A stretch of 64,000 bases of DNA from Candidatus Poribacteria bacterium (GTDB taxonomy: Bacteria > Poribacteria > WGA-4E > WGA-3G), in assembly GCA_022827625.1 (NCBI GenBank), contig JAJEIE010000033.1, positions 186,001 through 250,000 on the forward strand, written 5' to 3'. The notes under the pieces are model-generated. The model saw only the letters and a program-made list of their open reading frames with translations. It had not been told where the DNA came from and ran no database searches. Shown here piece after piece: positions 8,946 to 16,610 of the stretch (position 1 is its first letter; every line of letters begins with the position of its first letter). The position numbers and the translations under genes were made by a program.

Positions 8946-9839
8946 TCAAACTTTTTCGCGATAATTCCCTTGAAACACTTGTCTAACATGCCAACTGATG
9001 AATTCTGTTTCAGGATAATAGGACTGCCTTTGTGGGAAGTTGATTTTTTCTCCATGAAAATCCATAAGCCATTCCTGAAAGCCTTTTGTTCCGTGTGCAT
9101 CATCGGATATGAGAATCTGTAGTTGTTTAGACAACGTAAAAGCCCCACGGTCAAATAACTTATGGTGCATTACACAGAGCGCCAACCCATTCACTGTTTC
9201 GCTGGGTCCCCCGTGTGATTCCCATTTAATATGAGAAGCCTCAAGTGCAATAGGCAATATCCCTAATTTCACATCAAAACCACAGACAGCACATTTATAT
9301 TCGTAGGCTCTAAGGATGTTTGCTCGGAAATTAGGTGTCCGTGTTCTTGTATCAAAGGCTTGGAGAGGAAGTTGGATGTCAACGGCTTGTAAGATATCTT
9401 CGTGAAGTGAAGGTGGAAAGTGAGCATCTAACAAACTATGGACTATTTCAAATGTCAGTTCGGAATCATTCTGAAGTTGATCGGAAATAGTTTTATTGAA
9501 GCCACCAGCGACATCGTAATATCTCAAGTCAGTTATGTGTGGGTCTCCACTGGGCGTTTGCCCAATTTTGTCGGCATCCGATACCTCCCAAATGCCGTCA
9601 TTTTGCAATCGCCAAAATGGGTATTGTGGGTTATAACGATCACGTCTTGGTCCAAACTCTCGCAGTAGATTTTTGAGATTTTCCTCTATATCATCAGCGT
9701 AGGAGATAAGCCTATCCTCACCGCGCAGCAATTTTCCGATTGCATATAAAGCCAATAACGGTTTGTGTGGTGCTCTTTCCCCACCACTTGCACACTGTCG
9801 CAGCGTTTCAAATCTTTGAAGAATTTGGTCCCTGTTCAT
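8946..9839 (-). CDS. PT-dependent restriction endonuclease, SBD-HNH type
   Basis: The 297-residue protein has an N-terminal sulfur-binding-type domain (ERAPHKPLLALYAIGKL at residues 21-37, then NPQYPFWRLQNDGIW near 70-84) and a C-terminal HNH nuclease. The nuclease has CxxC at 183-186, SHIKWESHGG at 202-211 and LCVMHHKLFDRG at 221-232. The two blocks match phosphorothioate-dependent McrA-type enzymes (ScoMcrA, SprMcrA). His25 and Tyr73-Pro74 have the same spacing as the sulfur-pocket His and Tyr-Pro I recall for ScoMcrA. Such enzymes cut PT-modified DNA. Its place just upstream of, and in the same direction as, a PT-writing operon is unexpected, since the enzyme could attack the host's own marks unless the sequence contexts differ. 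Confidence 0.85.
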   Translation of the reverse strand: MNRDQILQRFETLRQCASGGERAPHKPLLALYAIGKLLRGEDRLISYADDIEENLKNLLREFGPRRDRYNPQYPFWRLQNDGIWEVSDADKIGQTPSGDPHITDLRYYDVAGGFNKTISDQLQNDSELTFEIVHSLLDAHFPPSLHEDILQAVDIQLPLQAFDTRTRTPNFRANILRAYEYKCAVCGFDVKLGILPIALEASHIKWESHGGPSETVNGLALCVMHHKLFDRGAFTLSKQLQILISDDAHGTKGFQEWLMDFHGEKINFPQRQSYYPETEFISWHVRQVFQGNYREKV

Positions 9840-9890
9840 TGGTTACTTCTCTACACAATCGTTTTTGATGGCTATCCTCCGTGTTAGCCA

Positions 9891-10289
9891 CTATGGGTCA
9901 TGCTGGGTGGTACTTGCTATACTGTTTTCTTTTGTAGTTTGAATTAGGAATCGCAGTGCCTCGTTAACGGATACAGCATCTGGAAATGCAGCAGCAACGT
10001 CAGACTCTAACTTAACAATAGAAGTATCACACTGCTTAGAGACTGGGTCTAAACCCTTCATTGGTAAACGGTAAGAATGTGTATTTCTGTTTGCTTTGGA
10101 GTCTTCTATCAGACCTCGCAGTGCCTCGTTAACAATAGCAGCATCTGGAAACACCGCAGCGACATCAGGTTCTAACTTGACAAAGTTACCGAACTGCTTA
10201 CGCGCAGGGCCGAATTTACGCACTCGCAACTTTCTCAAATCATACTCTGGACGGAGTTCATCGTGTATTGTGGTTTTATCCTTCTTCAT
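9891..10289 (-). CDS. BrnT-partner antitoxin with duplicated C-terminal unit
   Basis: The 132-residue protein is encoded directly after brnT and overlaps its end. A GTG at 10304 is in frame, but the ATG at 10289 has GAGAGA upstream and is preferred. The N-terminal stretch ELRPEYDLRK and the block FVKLEPDVAAVFPDAAIVNE (residues 36-55) are typical of antitoxins paired with BrnT in cyanobacteria and related groups. The block recurs as IVKLESDVAAAFPDAVSVNE (residues 91-110), so the DNA-binding half is present twice in one chain. I infer a two-headed repressor/antitoxin. Its length is roughly one and a half times the usual. Confidence 0.75.
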   Translation of the reverse strand: MKKDKTTIHDELRPEYDLRKLRVRKFGPARKQFGNFVKLEPDVAAVFPDAAIVNEALRGLIEDSKANRNTHSYRLPMKGLDPVSKQCDTSIVKLESDVAAAFPDAVSVNEALRFLIQTTKENSIASTTQHDP

Positions 10290-10548
10290 ATAGTTCTCTC
10301 TCACTTGGGGTGGCTCTTCTCGCGCTAATTAGACGAACTGCGTTCCCTCGTTCCGTATACGATATAAATAATAAACGATCCTCTGCTGATTGCCCAATGG
10401 CGACCCACCGATCTTCCTCAAAAGAGTGGTCTGGATCGTCGAAAACAATATAGAAGGGATCTTGGAAAACGGTTTTTGCTTCATCAAATGATATGCTGTG
10501 TCTTAGCAGATTTACTGCGGCTTTGTTTGTATCCCATTCAAATTCCAT
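10276..10548 (-). CDS. brnT: BrnT family toxin
   Basis: The 90-residue protein begins MEFEWDTNKAAVNLLRHSIS, continues FDEAKTVFQDPF and has RWVAIGQSAEDRLLFISYTE followed by VRLISARRAT. These are the conserved blocks of BrnT, a RelE-fold ribonuclease that inhibits translation. It overlaps the following antitoxin gene by 14 bases, the usual toxin-first order of brnTA modules. It is complete, with the C-terminal RLISAR block intact, so I expect an active toxin held by its partner. Confidence 0.9.
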   Translation of the reverse strand: MEFEWDTNKAAVNLLRHSISFDEAKTVFQDPFYIVFDDPDHSFEEDRWVAIGQSAEDRLLFISYTERGNAVRLISARRATPSERELYEEG

Positions 10549-10618
10549 TAAGGCTAACCGAACACCAAATGTATCAGATTGTTTGTTTAAAGTTTTAACC
10601 TATACAGATAAATCCATT

Positions 10619-10738
10619 TTATTCTACTCCATATACGAAAAAATGCCAATGCATTATATTATGAGGGACGCGTCTTTGAATATCTGACGGGAGTTTCGCG
10701 CAAGATGCCCAGAAATCATCGTCCAGGATATGTTCCAT
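10619..10738 (-). pseudogene. Truncated RelE-like toxin remnant
   Basis: Just after the stop of the upstream antitoxin (10740) an ATG opens a 39-codon frame beginning MEHILDDDFWASCAKLPSDI. This resembles the N-terminus of small RelE/ParE-like toxins (FW..., KLP...IQRR). The frame then ends at TAA at 10619-10621 with none of the usual middle or C-terminal residues, and the next 70 bases lead straight to brnT. I read it as a toxin that lost its 3' part by deletion. Confidence 0.5.
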
Positions 10739-10739
10739 A

Positions 10740-11063
10740 CTATAACAGTTTCCGAAGTTCCGCTATGCTACGATATTTGCCTTCTTGATAGTTCTGTGAG
10801 GCTTTCTCAGCAAGGGGGTCCAATCGTCCGGCTTTCACATCTTCCTCAAACTGTTTCTCCCATGCTTCTTCTTCGGCTTCCAAGGATTCATGAAGTTTGG
10901 TTTCAAGGGTTTTCAGGAGTGCTTTTTCAGTAAGTTCCTCGCATTTAACTTCTGGGACCTCTGGAATCCACCCAAGCCAATTGGTGCCGTTTTTTTGGAT
11001 GTGGGCGGTATAGGTCTCTTCAAAAACCGGATCATGGATTTTGACAGTTTTGGGGTGTACCAT
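10740..11063 (-). CDS. HicB-like/type II antitoxin-like protein
   Basis: The 107-residue protein starts at the ATG at 11063, which has AAGGAG six bases upstream; an ATG further upstream at 11081 lacks a site. Residues about 10-50 (YTAHIQKNGTNWLGWIPEVP, then CEELTEKALLKTL) look like a HicB-type partial RNase-H-fold antitoxin. The rest is acidic and helical (EAEEEAWEKQFEEDVKAGRL), as in antitoxins that wrap a RelE-type partner. The toxin that should follow is only a 39-codon remnant, so this antitoxin appears orphaned. Confidence 0.6.
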   Translation of the reverse strand: MVHPKTVKIHDPVFEETYTAHIQKNGTNWLGWIPEVPEVKCEELTEKALLKTLETKLHESLEAEEEAWEKQFEEDVKAGRLDPLAEKASQNYQEGKYRSIAELRKLL

Positions 11064-11158
11064 GGTGTTCTCCTTGAACAAGGACTGCTTTTCTAAAATA
11101 GGTTCAAACTGTTTAAAAGAATAGCGTACAGTGGGTTAAAAAGTCAAGTTATATGTTA

Positions 11159-11280
11159 AACGAGCGCGCGAAGATCGCGAGCAGCGGGGAAACACCCAAG
11201 CAAAAACACTCGCTCCTACAGCAAAGAGCCTTCAGGCAAAAGATCGAAGTTATTGGAGAATTGAATGCCTCTGAATTCTT
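11159..11280. repeat. Dispersed repeat family A
   Basis: The segment starts ACGAGCGCGCGAAGATCGCG, holds TCGCTCCTACAGCAAAGAGC and ends near TTGGAGAATTGAATGCCTC. The same module recurs at about 23545, 35150 and 56515. In the simplest copies it contains the hairpin GCGAGC-ACA-GCTCGC followed by TCCTACAG. Confidence 0.85.
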
Positions 11281-11292
11281 AAGGGTTGAGGA

Positions 11293-11321
11293 TTGCAATG
11301 GAGGTAAAGATGTGTTATACT
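11293..11321 (+). promoter_or_regulatory. Sigma70-like promoter
   Basis: TTGCAA at 11293-11298 and TATACT at 11316-11321 are spaced by 17 bases, in the right direction for the formylglycine-enzyme-like gene at 11481. This is a pattern match only. Confidence 0.4.
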
Positions 11322-11398
11322 ATGATAGATTTTAGAATTACTTGGACATTATGGACCAGCGAGGTTAGGAAATCTCGCCTACTGGGTGGAGGTTGCAT

Positions 11399-11437
11399 CT
11401 ATAGCAGAATGTCGGGAATCGGAGTTCCCTCCTACAG
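11399..11437. repeat. REP-like palindrome, family B
   Basis: GTCGGGAATCGGAGTTCCC followed by TCCTACAG. The stem GGGAA/TTCCC differs from the GGGATTT/AAATCCC stem of other family B copies while keeping its pairing. Confidence 0.85.
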
Positions 11438-11480
11438 AAGAACTAAATATCCCTAAAATCGGAAAACCTGCGCACCTAAC

Positions 11481-12200
11481 ATGCACATCGAAACACTCAA
11501 TTACCCGCTCATCCATATCCCTGCCGGTGAATTCATCATGGGAACGATTCCCACTGGACTCCGAAAGACTGATCCTGAAGAACCGCAACGGAGCGTCCTG
11601 CTGGATGCCTACGCTATTGGCACGTATCAGGTCACAAACGCCCAATACGCCCAATTTGTAGAGGCGACGGGACACGCACACCCGTTGTTCTGGACGGAAG
11701 AACATCTCAACGCGCCCGATTGCCCAGTCGTCGGTGTGAGTTGGGACGATGCGATACGTTTCTTGGAATGGCTCAACACATTTGAAAATACGGAATATCG
11801 CTTGCCGTCGGAGGCGGAGTGGGAGAAAGCGGGGCGCGGTACGGATGCTCGCGAATATCCTTGGGGAGACGCATGGGATGCGAGGCGGGCAAATACATCG
11901 GAATCGGGGAATAGACGGTTGATGCCTGTCGGGAGTTATCCATCGGGTGCGAGTCCCTACGGGTGCTACGATATGGCGGGTAACGCTTACGATTGGTGCA
12001 GCGACTGGTTTCATATAGAGACCTATAAATACTCGCCTGCGGAGAATCCGTTGGGTGCGAGTGAAGGTCGGCGGCGGGTGATTCGTGGCGGTTCGTGGAT
12101 TGCACGGGGTGAGTTCGCGGCGCGGTGTGCGAACCGCGCGGCGTATGAACCGATACAGGCGATTCATAGCGTCGGTTTTCGGATTGCTGTGGATATTTAA
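11481..12200 (+). CDS. FGE-sulfatase (SUMF1/EgtB-type) domain protein
   Basis: The 239-residue protein is built almost entirely of the formylglycine-generating-enzyme fold: IPAGEFIMGT at residues 11-20, YQVTNAQYAQF, VVGVSWDDAIRFLEWLN, YRLPSEAEWEKAGRG, YPWGD, YDMAGNAYDWCSDWF, VIRGGSW and GFRIAVD at the end. In catalytic FGE two cysteines five residues apart bind copper near the C-terminus. Here only the second is kept (GEFAARCANR), with Glu in the first place, so true formylglycine formation is doubtful. It may be one of the many carbohydrate- or unknown-function members of the family. No signal peptide is evident. The start ATG has no clear ribosome-binding site. Confidence 0.85.
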   Translation: MHIETLNYPLIHIPAGEFIMGTIPTGLRKTDPEEPQRSVLLDAYAIGTYQVTNAQYAQFVEATGHAHPLFWTEEHLNAPDCPVVGVSWDDAIRFLEWLNTFENTEYRLPSEAEWEKAGRGTDAREYPWGDAWDARRANTSESGNRRLMPVGSYPSGASPYGCYDMAGNAYDWCSDWFHIETYKYSPAENPLGASEGRRRVIRGGSWIARGEFAARCANRAAYEPIQAIHSVGFRIAVDI

Positions 12201-12207
12201 GCTTGGT

Positions 12208-12247
12208 TTGTGCTGCGCGACGTGCGATGAATCGCACTACTACGAAC
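12208..12247. repeat. REP-like palindrome
   Basis: GTGCGAT-GA-ATCGCAC at 12222-12237 is followed by TACTAC. Stem and loop are analogous to the copy at 51078-51114 (GGCGCAAT-GA-ATTGCGCC followed by ACTAC) with a different stem sequence. The rest of 12201-12363 shows nothing else. Confidence 0.8.
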
Positions 12248-12363
12248 GAAACAACTTGTAATGGGGCTGCATTGGTTTTTACGAGAAATGCACAAGACAT
12301 AGGATACTCAAAATCCGCGCAATCTGTGTCATTCGCGAGAATCCGTGACTCAGACGAACGAAT

Positions 12364-13446
12364 ATGCAGAAAAAACCGCTCATCCAACACTCCCAAGACT
12401 TCCGAGACGCATTGTTAGATTGGTTCAGAGACTACCAACGCGAGATGCCGTGGCGGAATACGGATAATCCATACCACATCTGGGTCTCTGAGGTGATGCT
12501 CCAACAGACGCAGGTCAAGAAGGTTGTCGATTATTATGAACGGTTCATCGAACGGTTTCCTGACGTGCAGCACTTGGCAGCGGCGCCGCTACAAGATGTA
12601 CTGAAGGTCTGGGAAGGCTTGGGATATTACGCCAGGGCGCGGAACCTCCACAAAGCCGCACAGGTTATTGTGAACGCGTTGGACGGTGAGGTACCGCGGG
12701 ATTATGCGACTTTTCGGAAATTGCCGGGTGTCGGGGATTACAGTGCGGCGGCAGTGCAGAGCATCGCTTTTAATGAACCTTACGCCGCTGTGGACGGGAA
12801 TATCAAACGCGTGGTGGCACGCCTGTTCCTGATGGACGCACCGGTTAACGACGCGAAGTCGGCGAAACAGTTTCAGAAGCACGCAGAAGCACTTTTGGAT
12901 CGAGAGGCTCCCGGACTTTTCAATCAGGCGATGATGGAGTTGGGTGCAACTGTGTGTCGTCCGCAATCGCCTACCTGTCTTATCTGTCCGGTGAATGCGT
13001 TTTGTGAGGCGTTCCATACGGCACGTCAAGACGAATTCCCGAAACGGCGGGAGACCAAACCTATACCGGAACACCACATTGCTGTCGGGGTCATCTACAG
13101 AGGGGATGAGGTTCTCATCACGCAGCGGCAGCTTGACGGGCTGCTCGGTGGACTCTGGGAGTTTCCTGGGGGTAGGATCGCTGACGGAGAAACTGCCGAG
13201 ACGGCGTGCGTTCGGAATATCTCGGAGGTCGTTAATCTGTCTGTCAGGAATATAAAATACCTCACCCGTGTGAGACACGCTTTCACCCATTTTAAGATAG
13301 TCGTGGATGTCTTCGTGTGCGATTATCAATCGGGTGAGGTTGTGTTGAATGGCCCGCGGGATGCGAAGTGGATTCAGGTCGAGGCGTTAAGTGATTATCC
13401 GCTTCCGCGTGTGACACATAAGTTCAAGGATAAGCTAATTGTCTGA
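12364..13446 (+). CDS. mutY: A/G-specific adenine glycosylase
   Basis: The 360-residue MutY removes adenine mispaired with 8-oxoguanine. The N-terminal HhH-GPD domain shows PWR, WVSEVMLQQTQV with the catalytic Glu, LPGVGDYSAAAVQSIAF and AVDGNIKRVVARL with the catalytic Asp. The iron-sulfur loop follows as CRPQSPTCLICPVNAFC, with the C-x6-C-x2-C-x5-C spacing. A C-terminal NUDIX-like domain (GLWEFPGGRIADGE) recognises the oxidised base. Length is normal. It converges on the aldo-keto reductase gene, and the two coding ends overlap by 12 bases (13435-13446). Confidence 0.95.
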   Translation: MQKKPLIQHSQDFRDALLDWFRDYQREMPWRNTDNPYHIWVSEVMLQQTQVKKVVDYYERFIERFPDVQHLAAAPLQDVLKVWEGLGYYARARNLHKAAQVIVNALDGEVPRDYATFRKLPGVGDYSAAAVQSIAFNEPYAAVDGNIKRVVARLFLMDAPVNDAKSAKQFQKHAEALLDREAPGLFNQAMMELGATVCRPQSPTCLICPVNAFCEAFHTARQDEFPKRRETKPIPEHHIAVGVIYRGDEVLITQRQLDGLLGGLWEFPGGRIADGETAETACVRNISEVVNLSVRNIKYLTRVRHAFTHFKIVVDVFVCDYQSGEVVLNGPRDAKWIQVEALSDYPLPRVTHKFKDKLIV

Positions 13447-14388
13447 TCCGAAGCGTGCCTCGTACTTCTCCCATACCTCGTCAGGTAAAGGTGTACTGGC
13501 GGCGCGGACGTTTGCTTCGAGCTGCTCGACGTTCAGGCTCCCGATGTTGTTGCCCTGAATCCGCTCTTCTTTCAGACAGAACTGGAGGGCAAGTTGAAGC
13601 AAACTGATGTCTTCTTCAACGCACCATTCCCAAATTGGGTATGCTGCTGCGACGTCCCCTTCTTTTTTCCAGCGTCCCCTTGCGATTTCAGCGTCGAGAT
13701 CAACACCTGTGAGGATACCACGCAGGATTGACCAGCCGTTCATGACTCCGATGTCGTGTTCAGCGGCGTAAGGGAGGATGTCGTCAGCGGCGTTCTGTCG
13801 GACGAGGTTGTAGTCGTTGAAGCACAAGATGAGATCGACATCACCGGTTGCCATCGCTTTGAGGTGGAAGTCGTGGGGACGCATCCCGTAGCCGAGGAAC
13901 CGGACGAGTCCGCGCGCTTTACACTGGCGCAAGCCGTCGAGCGTGCCACCCTTTTCAAGCGTCGGATCGATTTCACCGGGATCGTGGATGAGCATACCAT
14001 CGAAGTAGTCTGTGCCGAGGAGTTCGAGTTGACTTTCGAGGTCGGCGATGGCGCGTTCAGCGGAATAGTCGGGTCTGCCTTCTCCATAACCACCCCACGC
14101 TGCAGCAGAATGACAACAGAGCCTTCCGGTAATGATGACATCCTCGCGCGGAATCTCCTTGAGTGCCAATCCGAGTTTCCGCATTGAATCGCCATAGCAG
14201 CGCGCACAATCGAAGTGGTTAACCCCGATAGACACCGAGTGTTTAACGAGTGCCACGGCATCTTCGTCTGAAACGAAACCGAAGTTGTTTCCGAACCCCT
14301 GTGTACCGAATGGAACGACGGGGATACTCAGTTCCGTGCGTCCCAATCGGCGTCTCGGGATCGTAGGTAAAGCTTGATTGGTGTCCAT
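13435..14388 (-). CDS. Aldo/keto reductase
   Basis: The 317-residue TIM-barrel oxidoreductase begins with RRLGRTELSIPVVPFGTQGF. It has GVNHFDCARCYGDSMRKLG with the family Asp and catalytic Tyr, DVIITGRLC, and a C-terminal cofactor segment near IQGNNIGSLNVEQLEANV. It is predicted to use NADPH on an unknown carbonyl or sugar substrate. The usual catalytic Lys position after DVIIT reads Gly-Arg, which may mark an altered activity. AAAGGA precedes the ATG. It stands alone between mutY (convergent) and the DUF1080 gene. Confidence 0.9.
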   Translation of the reverse strand: MDTNQALPTIPRRRLGRTELSIPVVPFGTQGFGNNFGFVSDEDAVALVKHSVSIGVNHFDCARCYGDSMRKLGLALKEIPREDVIITGRLCCHSAAAWGGYGEGRPDYSAERAIADLESQLELLGTDYFDGMLIHDPGEIDPTLEKGGTLDGLRQCKARGLVRFLGYGMRPHDFHLKAMATGDVDLILCFNDYNLVRQNAADDILPYAAEHDIGVMNGWSILRGILTGVDLDAEIARGRWKKEGDVAAAYPIWEWCVEEDISLLQLALQFCLKEERIQGNNIGSLNVEQLEANVRAASTPLPDEVWEKYEARFGSDN

Positions 14389-14399
14389 AAAAATCCTTT

Positions 14400-14545
14400 C
14401 GCTATTGGTGGTCAGTTGTTAGTTGTCGGTTGTCAGTTAAGAGGATTCTGGTAACAATTGAACCCAGTTGGAAGTCTTCAGGCAAAGGCGAGTTGTTACA
14501 AGCAGACCTCTTAACTTATAACTTATAACTATTAACCTACAACTT
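14400..14545. repeat. Dispersed repeat family C
   Basis: GTCAGTTGTTAGTTGTCGG and relatives, a run of GTCAGTTG/GTCGGTTG words, followed by TTCTGGTAAC and later CTTATAACTTATAACT. Similar tracts occur near 31505-31545, 40365-40400 and 43655-43735. Gene function is unlikely. Confidence 0.6.
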
Positions 14546-14546
14546 C

Positions 14547-15173
14547 TTAGTATTTATCCGAACCTTCGAGCGGGAGTGGGACTGCCCAGACGTTCCGATA
14601 CCGCACGTCGTTGCCGTGGTCCTGGAGGCGGAGCGGTCCTGGTTGAGCGAGTTCTGCGTCGATGCTTCCACCCGTTGTGCCAGCGAGCTGGGCGTTGTTG
14701 ATGATGACCAAGCCGTTTTGGACGACGGTGATGCGCGGACCTTCCGTCATCTCACCTGCGTCGTTGAAACGCGGTGCCCGGAAAGCGATATCGTAAGTCT
14801 GCCATTCAAGCGGTGGTTTACAGGCATTAACGAGCGGTGCGAATTGGTTGTAAATTGCGCCGCAGTCGCCCATCCCAGGGACCGGGATGCCGTAGGAGTC
14901 CAAGACCTGGACTTCATATCTACCTTGAAGGAAGACGCCGCTGTTGCCTTTCGCTTGACCTGTCGCTTCGGGCATATCGGGACATCTGAACTCGATATGG
15001 AGGAAGTGATCCGTGAAGGTCTCTTTACTTATGACATCGCCGGTGCGAGGGACGACAAGCATTTGCCCATCTTCTACTTTCCAAGTGGGATCGCTGCCGT
15101 CTAAGCTTGTCCAGTTGCTGAGGTCTGTGCCGTCAAAAAGGATGACTGCTGATTCTGGAGGTGTTTGTGCCAT
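14547..15173 (-). CDS. DUF1080 protein (3-keto-disaccharide hydrolase family)
   Basis: The 208-residue protein has FDGTDLSNWTSLDGSDPTWK at the start, DFFLHIEFR-type strands (HFLHIEFRCP), GNSGVFLQGRYEVQVLDSY and ending RLQDHGNDVRYRNVWA. These are the hallmarks of the DUF1080 jelly-roll family, some members of which hydrolyse 3-keto-glycosides made by Gfo/Idh-type oxidases. The ATG at 15173 has AAAGGA upstream and is preferred to the ATG at 15188. No signal peptide is visible. A Gfo/Idh/MocA oxidoreductase that could supply keto-sugars lies at 40516, but there is no direct link. Confidence 0.9.
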   Translation of the reverse strand: MAQTPPESAVILFDGTDLSNWTSLDGSDPTWKVEDGQMLVVPRTGDVISKETFTDHFLHIEFRCPDMPEATGQAKGNSGVFLQGRYEVQVLDSYGIPVPGMGDCGAIYNQFAPLVNACKPPLEWQTYDIAFRAPRFNDAGEMTEGPRITVVQNGLVIINNAQLAGTTGGSIDAELAQPGPLRLQDHGNDVRYRNVWAVPLPLEGSDKY

Positions 15174-15295
15174 GAGTGTTCCTTTCATACATTGTGCATG
15201 TGCAAATCAATGCTGTGTGAATGAGATTTTTCACTATTTTAACGAATATCGCTTTTTTGTCAAGGGATTAGGAACGGGAGTCGGGAAAAAACCTT

Positions 15296-15323
15296 TTGAA
15301 AAAAGAAAACGCTGTGTTATAAT
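15296..15323 (+). promoter_or_regulatory. Sigma70-like promoter for hisC
   Basis: TTGAAA at 15296-15301 and TATAAT at 15318-15323 with a 16-base spacer lie 60 bases before the chosen hisC start. This is a pattern match only. Confidence 0.5.
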
Positions 15324-15386
15324 AAGAGTGTATTTGGACACGTTTAATGGATGTACACGCTTACACAGAGAAAAATAAAAGTCGTT

Positions 15387-16469
15387 ATGCTCAAACCGAA
15401 ACCCAGTATTGAGACAATTCAACCCTATCAGGGCGGCAAACCGATCGAAGAGGTCCAGCGCGAGTTGGGCATCACCGATATTATCAAACTTGCATCCAAC
15501 GAAAACTCGCTGGGTCCGTCACCGTTGGCACTACAAGCGATTGCTGAGCGCGCCGGGCAGGTGCATCTCTATCCCGACGGCAACGCCTTCTATCTCAAAA
15601 ACGATCTGGCGGCGCATCTGGGGATTTCCGCTGAGCATCTGATTTTAGGGAACGGTTCAAACGACGTGTTACAACTCATCGCTGAGGCGTACGTCGCACC
15701 CGATGATGAGGTTATCTACGCAGCCGGAGCGTTCGTCGTCTATAGCCTCGTAACGAAGTTGTGTAGTGCAACAGCCGTTGTCGTACCGATGCAGCACGAT
15801 ACACACGACCTCTCCGCCATGACGGCAGCAATCACGGATAAGACAAAGGTCATCTTCGTGGCGAATCCGAACAACCCTACCGGCACGATGGTCACTGCCG
15901 ACGAGACAGCAGCGTTTATGGAACAGGTACCAGACGATGTGCTCGTCGTTTTCGACGAGGCGTACTATGAATATGTCCTGCGTTCGGACTATCCGCAGAC
16001 GCTGCCCTATGTCTTAGCGGGACGGAATTTTATCATTACTCGGACGTTTTCCAAAATCTACGGACTCGCTGGACTCCGTATCGGTTATGGGATCGCACCA
16101 CCTGCGTTGATTGAGACGTTGAATCGGGTGCGGCAGCCCTTTAATTGTAGTCTGGTGGGACAGGCAGCGGCGCGTGCGGCACTCAAGGATACTGCGCATG
16201 TTAAAAAGAGCCAAACGAGCAACATAGCCGGGAAAGCCTTCCTCTATGAAGCGTTTGACGATATGGGATTCCGTTACACCGAAACTGAAGGCAATTTCAT
16301 CATGTTGCACTTGGCGCAGTTAGGAACAGACATCGCCGACGGACTCCTGCAAAAGGGGATTATCGTCCGACCCATCGGAGGATACGGCTATCCGAATGCG
16401 ATACGCGTAACCATCGGCACACAACAGGAAAACGAAAGATTTGTTAGGGCTTTACGGGGTAATTTGTAA
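15387..16469 (+). CDS. hisC: Histidinol-phosphate aminotransferase
   Basis: The 360-residue PLP-dependent class II aminotransferase of histidine biosynthesis converts imidazole-acetol phosphate and glutamate to histidinol phosphate. It shows IKLASNENSLGPS, LGNGSNDVLQLIAEA, FVANPNNPTGT, VVFDEAYYEY, the PLP lysine in TFSKIYGLAGLRIGYG, and RVTIGTQQENERF. The frame extends upstream to an ATG at 15351, but homologues begin MLKPKPSIETI, so the ATG at 15387 is preferred; neither has a clear ribosome site. hisD lies separately at 37434, so his genes are scattered here. Confidence 0.93.
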   Translation: MLKPKPSIETIQPYQGGKPIEEVQRELGITDIIKLASNENSLGPSPLALQAIAERAGQVHLYPDGNAFYLKNDLAAHLGISAEHLILGNGSNDVLQLIAEAYVAPDDEVIYAAGAFVVYSLVTKLCSATAVVVPMQHDTHDLSAMTAAITDKTKVIFVANPNNPTGTMVTADETAAFMEQVPDDVLVVFDEAYYEYVLRSDYPQTLPYVLAGRNFIITRTFSKIYGLAGLRIGYGIAPPALIETLNRVRQPFNCSLVGQAAARAALKDTAHVKKSQTSNIAGKAFLYEAFDDMGFRYTETEGNFIMLHLAQLGTDIADGLLQKGIIVRPIGGYGYPNAIRVTIGTQQENERFVRALRGNL

Positions 16470-16548
16470 ACCGATATAAAAGACGCGAGCTGAAAAATAA
16501 AAAGGGAAATTATAGTAGAATCTACAATAAAAATTTTAGCGATGAAGC

Positions 16549-16588
16549 GGACGCAGAGGCACAGACTAACAGTCTATGCTACAAAAAT
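16549..16588. repeat. REP-like palindrome, family D
   Basis: CAGACTAACAGTCTATGCTAC, here with stem AGACT-AAC-AGTCT followed by GCTACAAAA. Other family D copies (27181, 31390, 43764, 59540) change both stem arms together. Confidence 0.85.
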
Positions 16589-16610
16589 CTGATAGCCGAT
16601 AGCGAAAAAT

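Noticed and set aside
11379-12167. 262-codon minus-strand open frame opposite the FGE-like gene
   Set aside because: It is an Arg/Pro-rich shadow of a clearly recognised plus-strand gene.
12589-13329. 246-codon minus-strand open frame opposite mutY
   Set aside because: It is antisense to all mutY catalytic motifs and has no family likeness.
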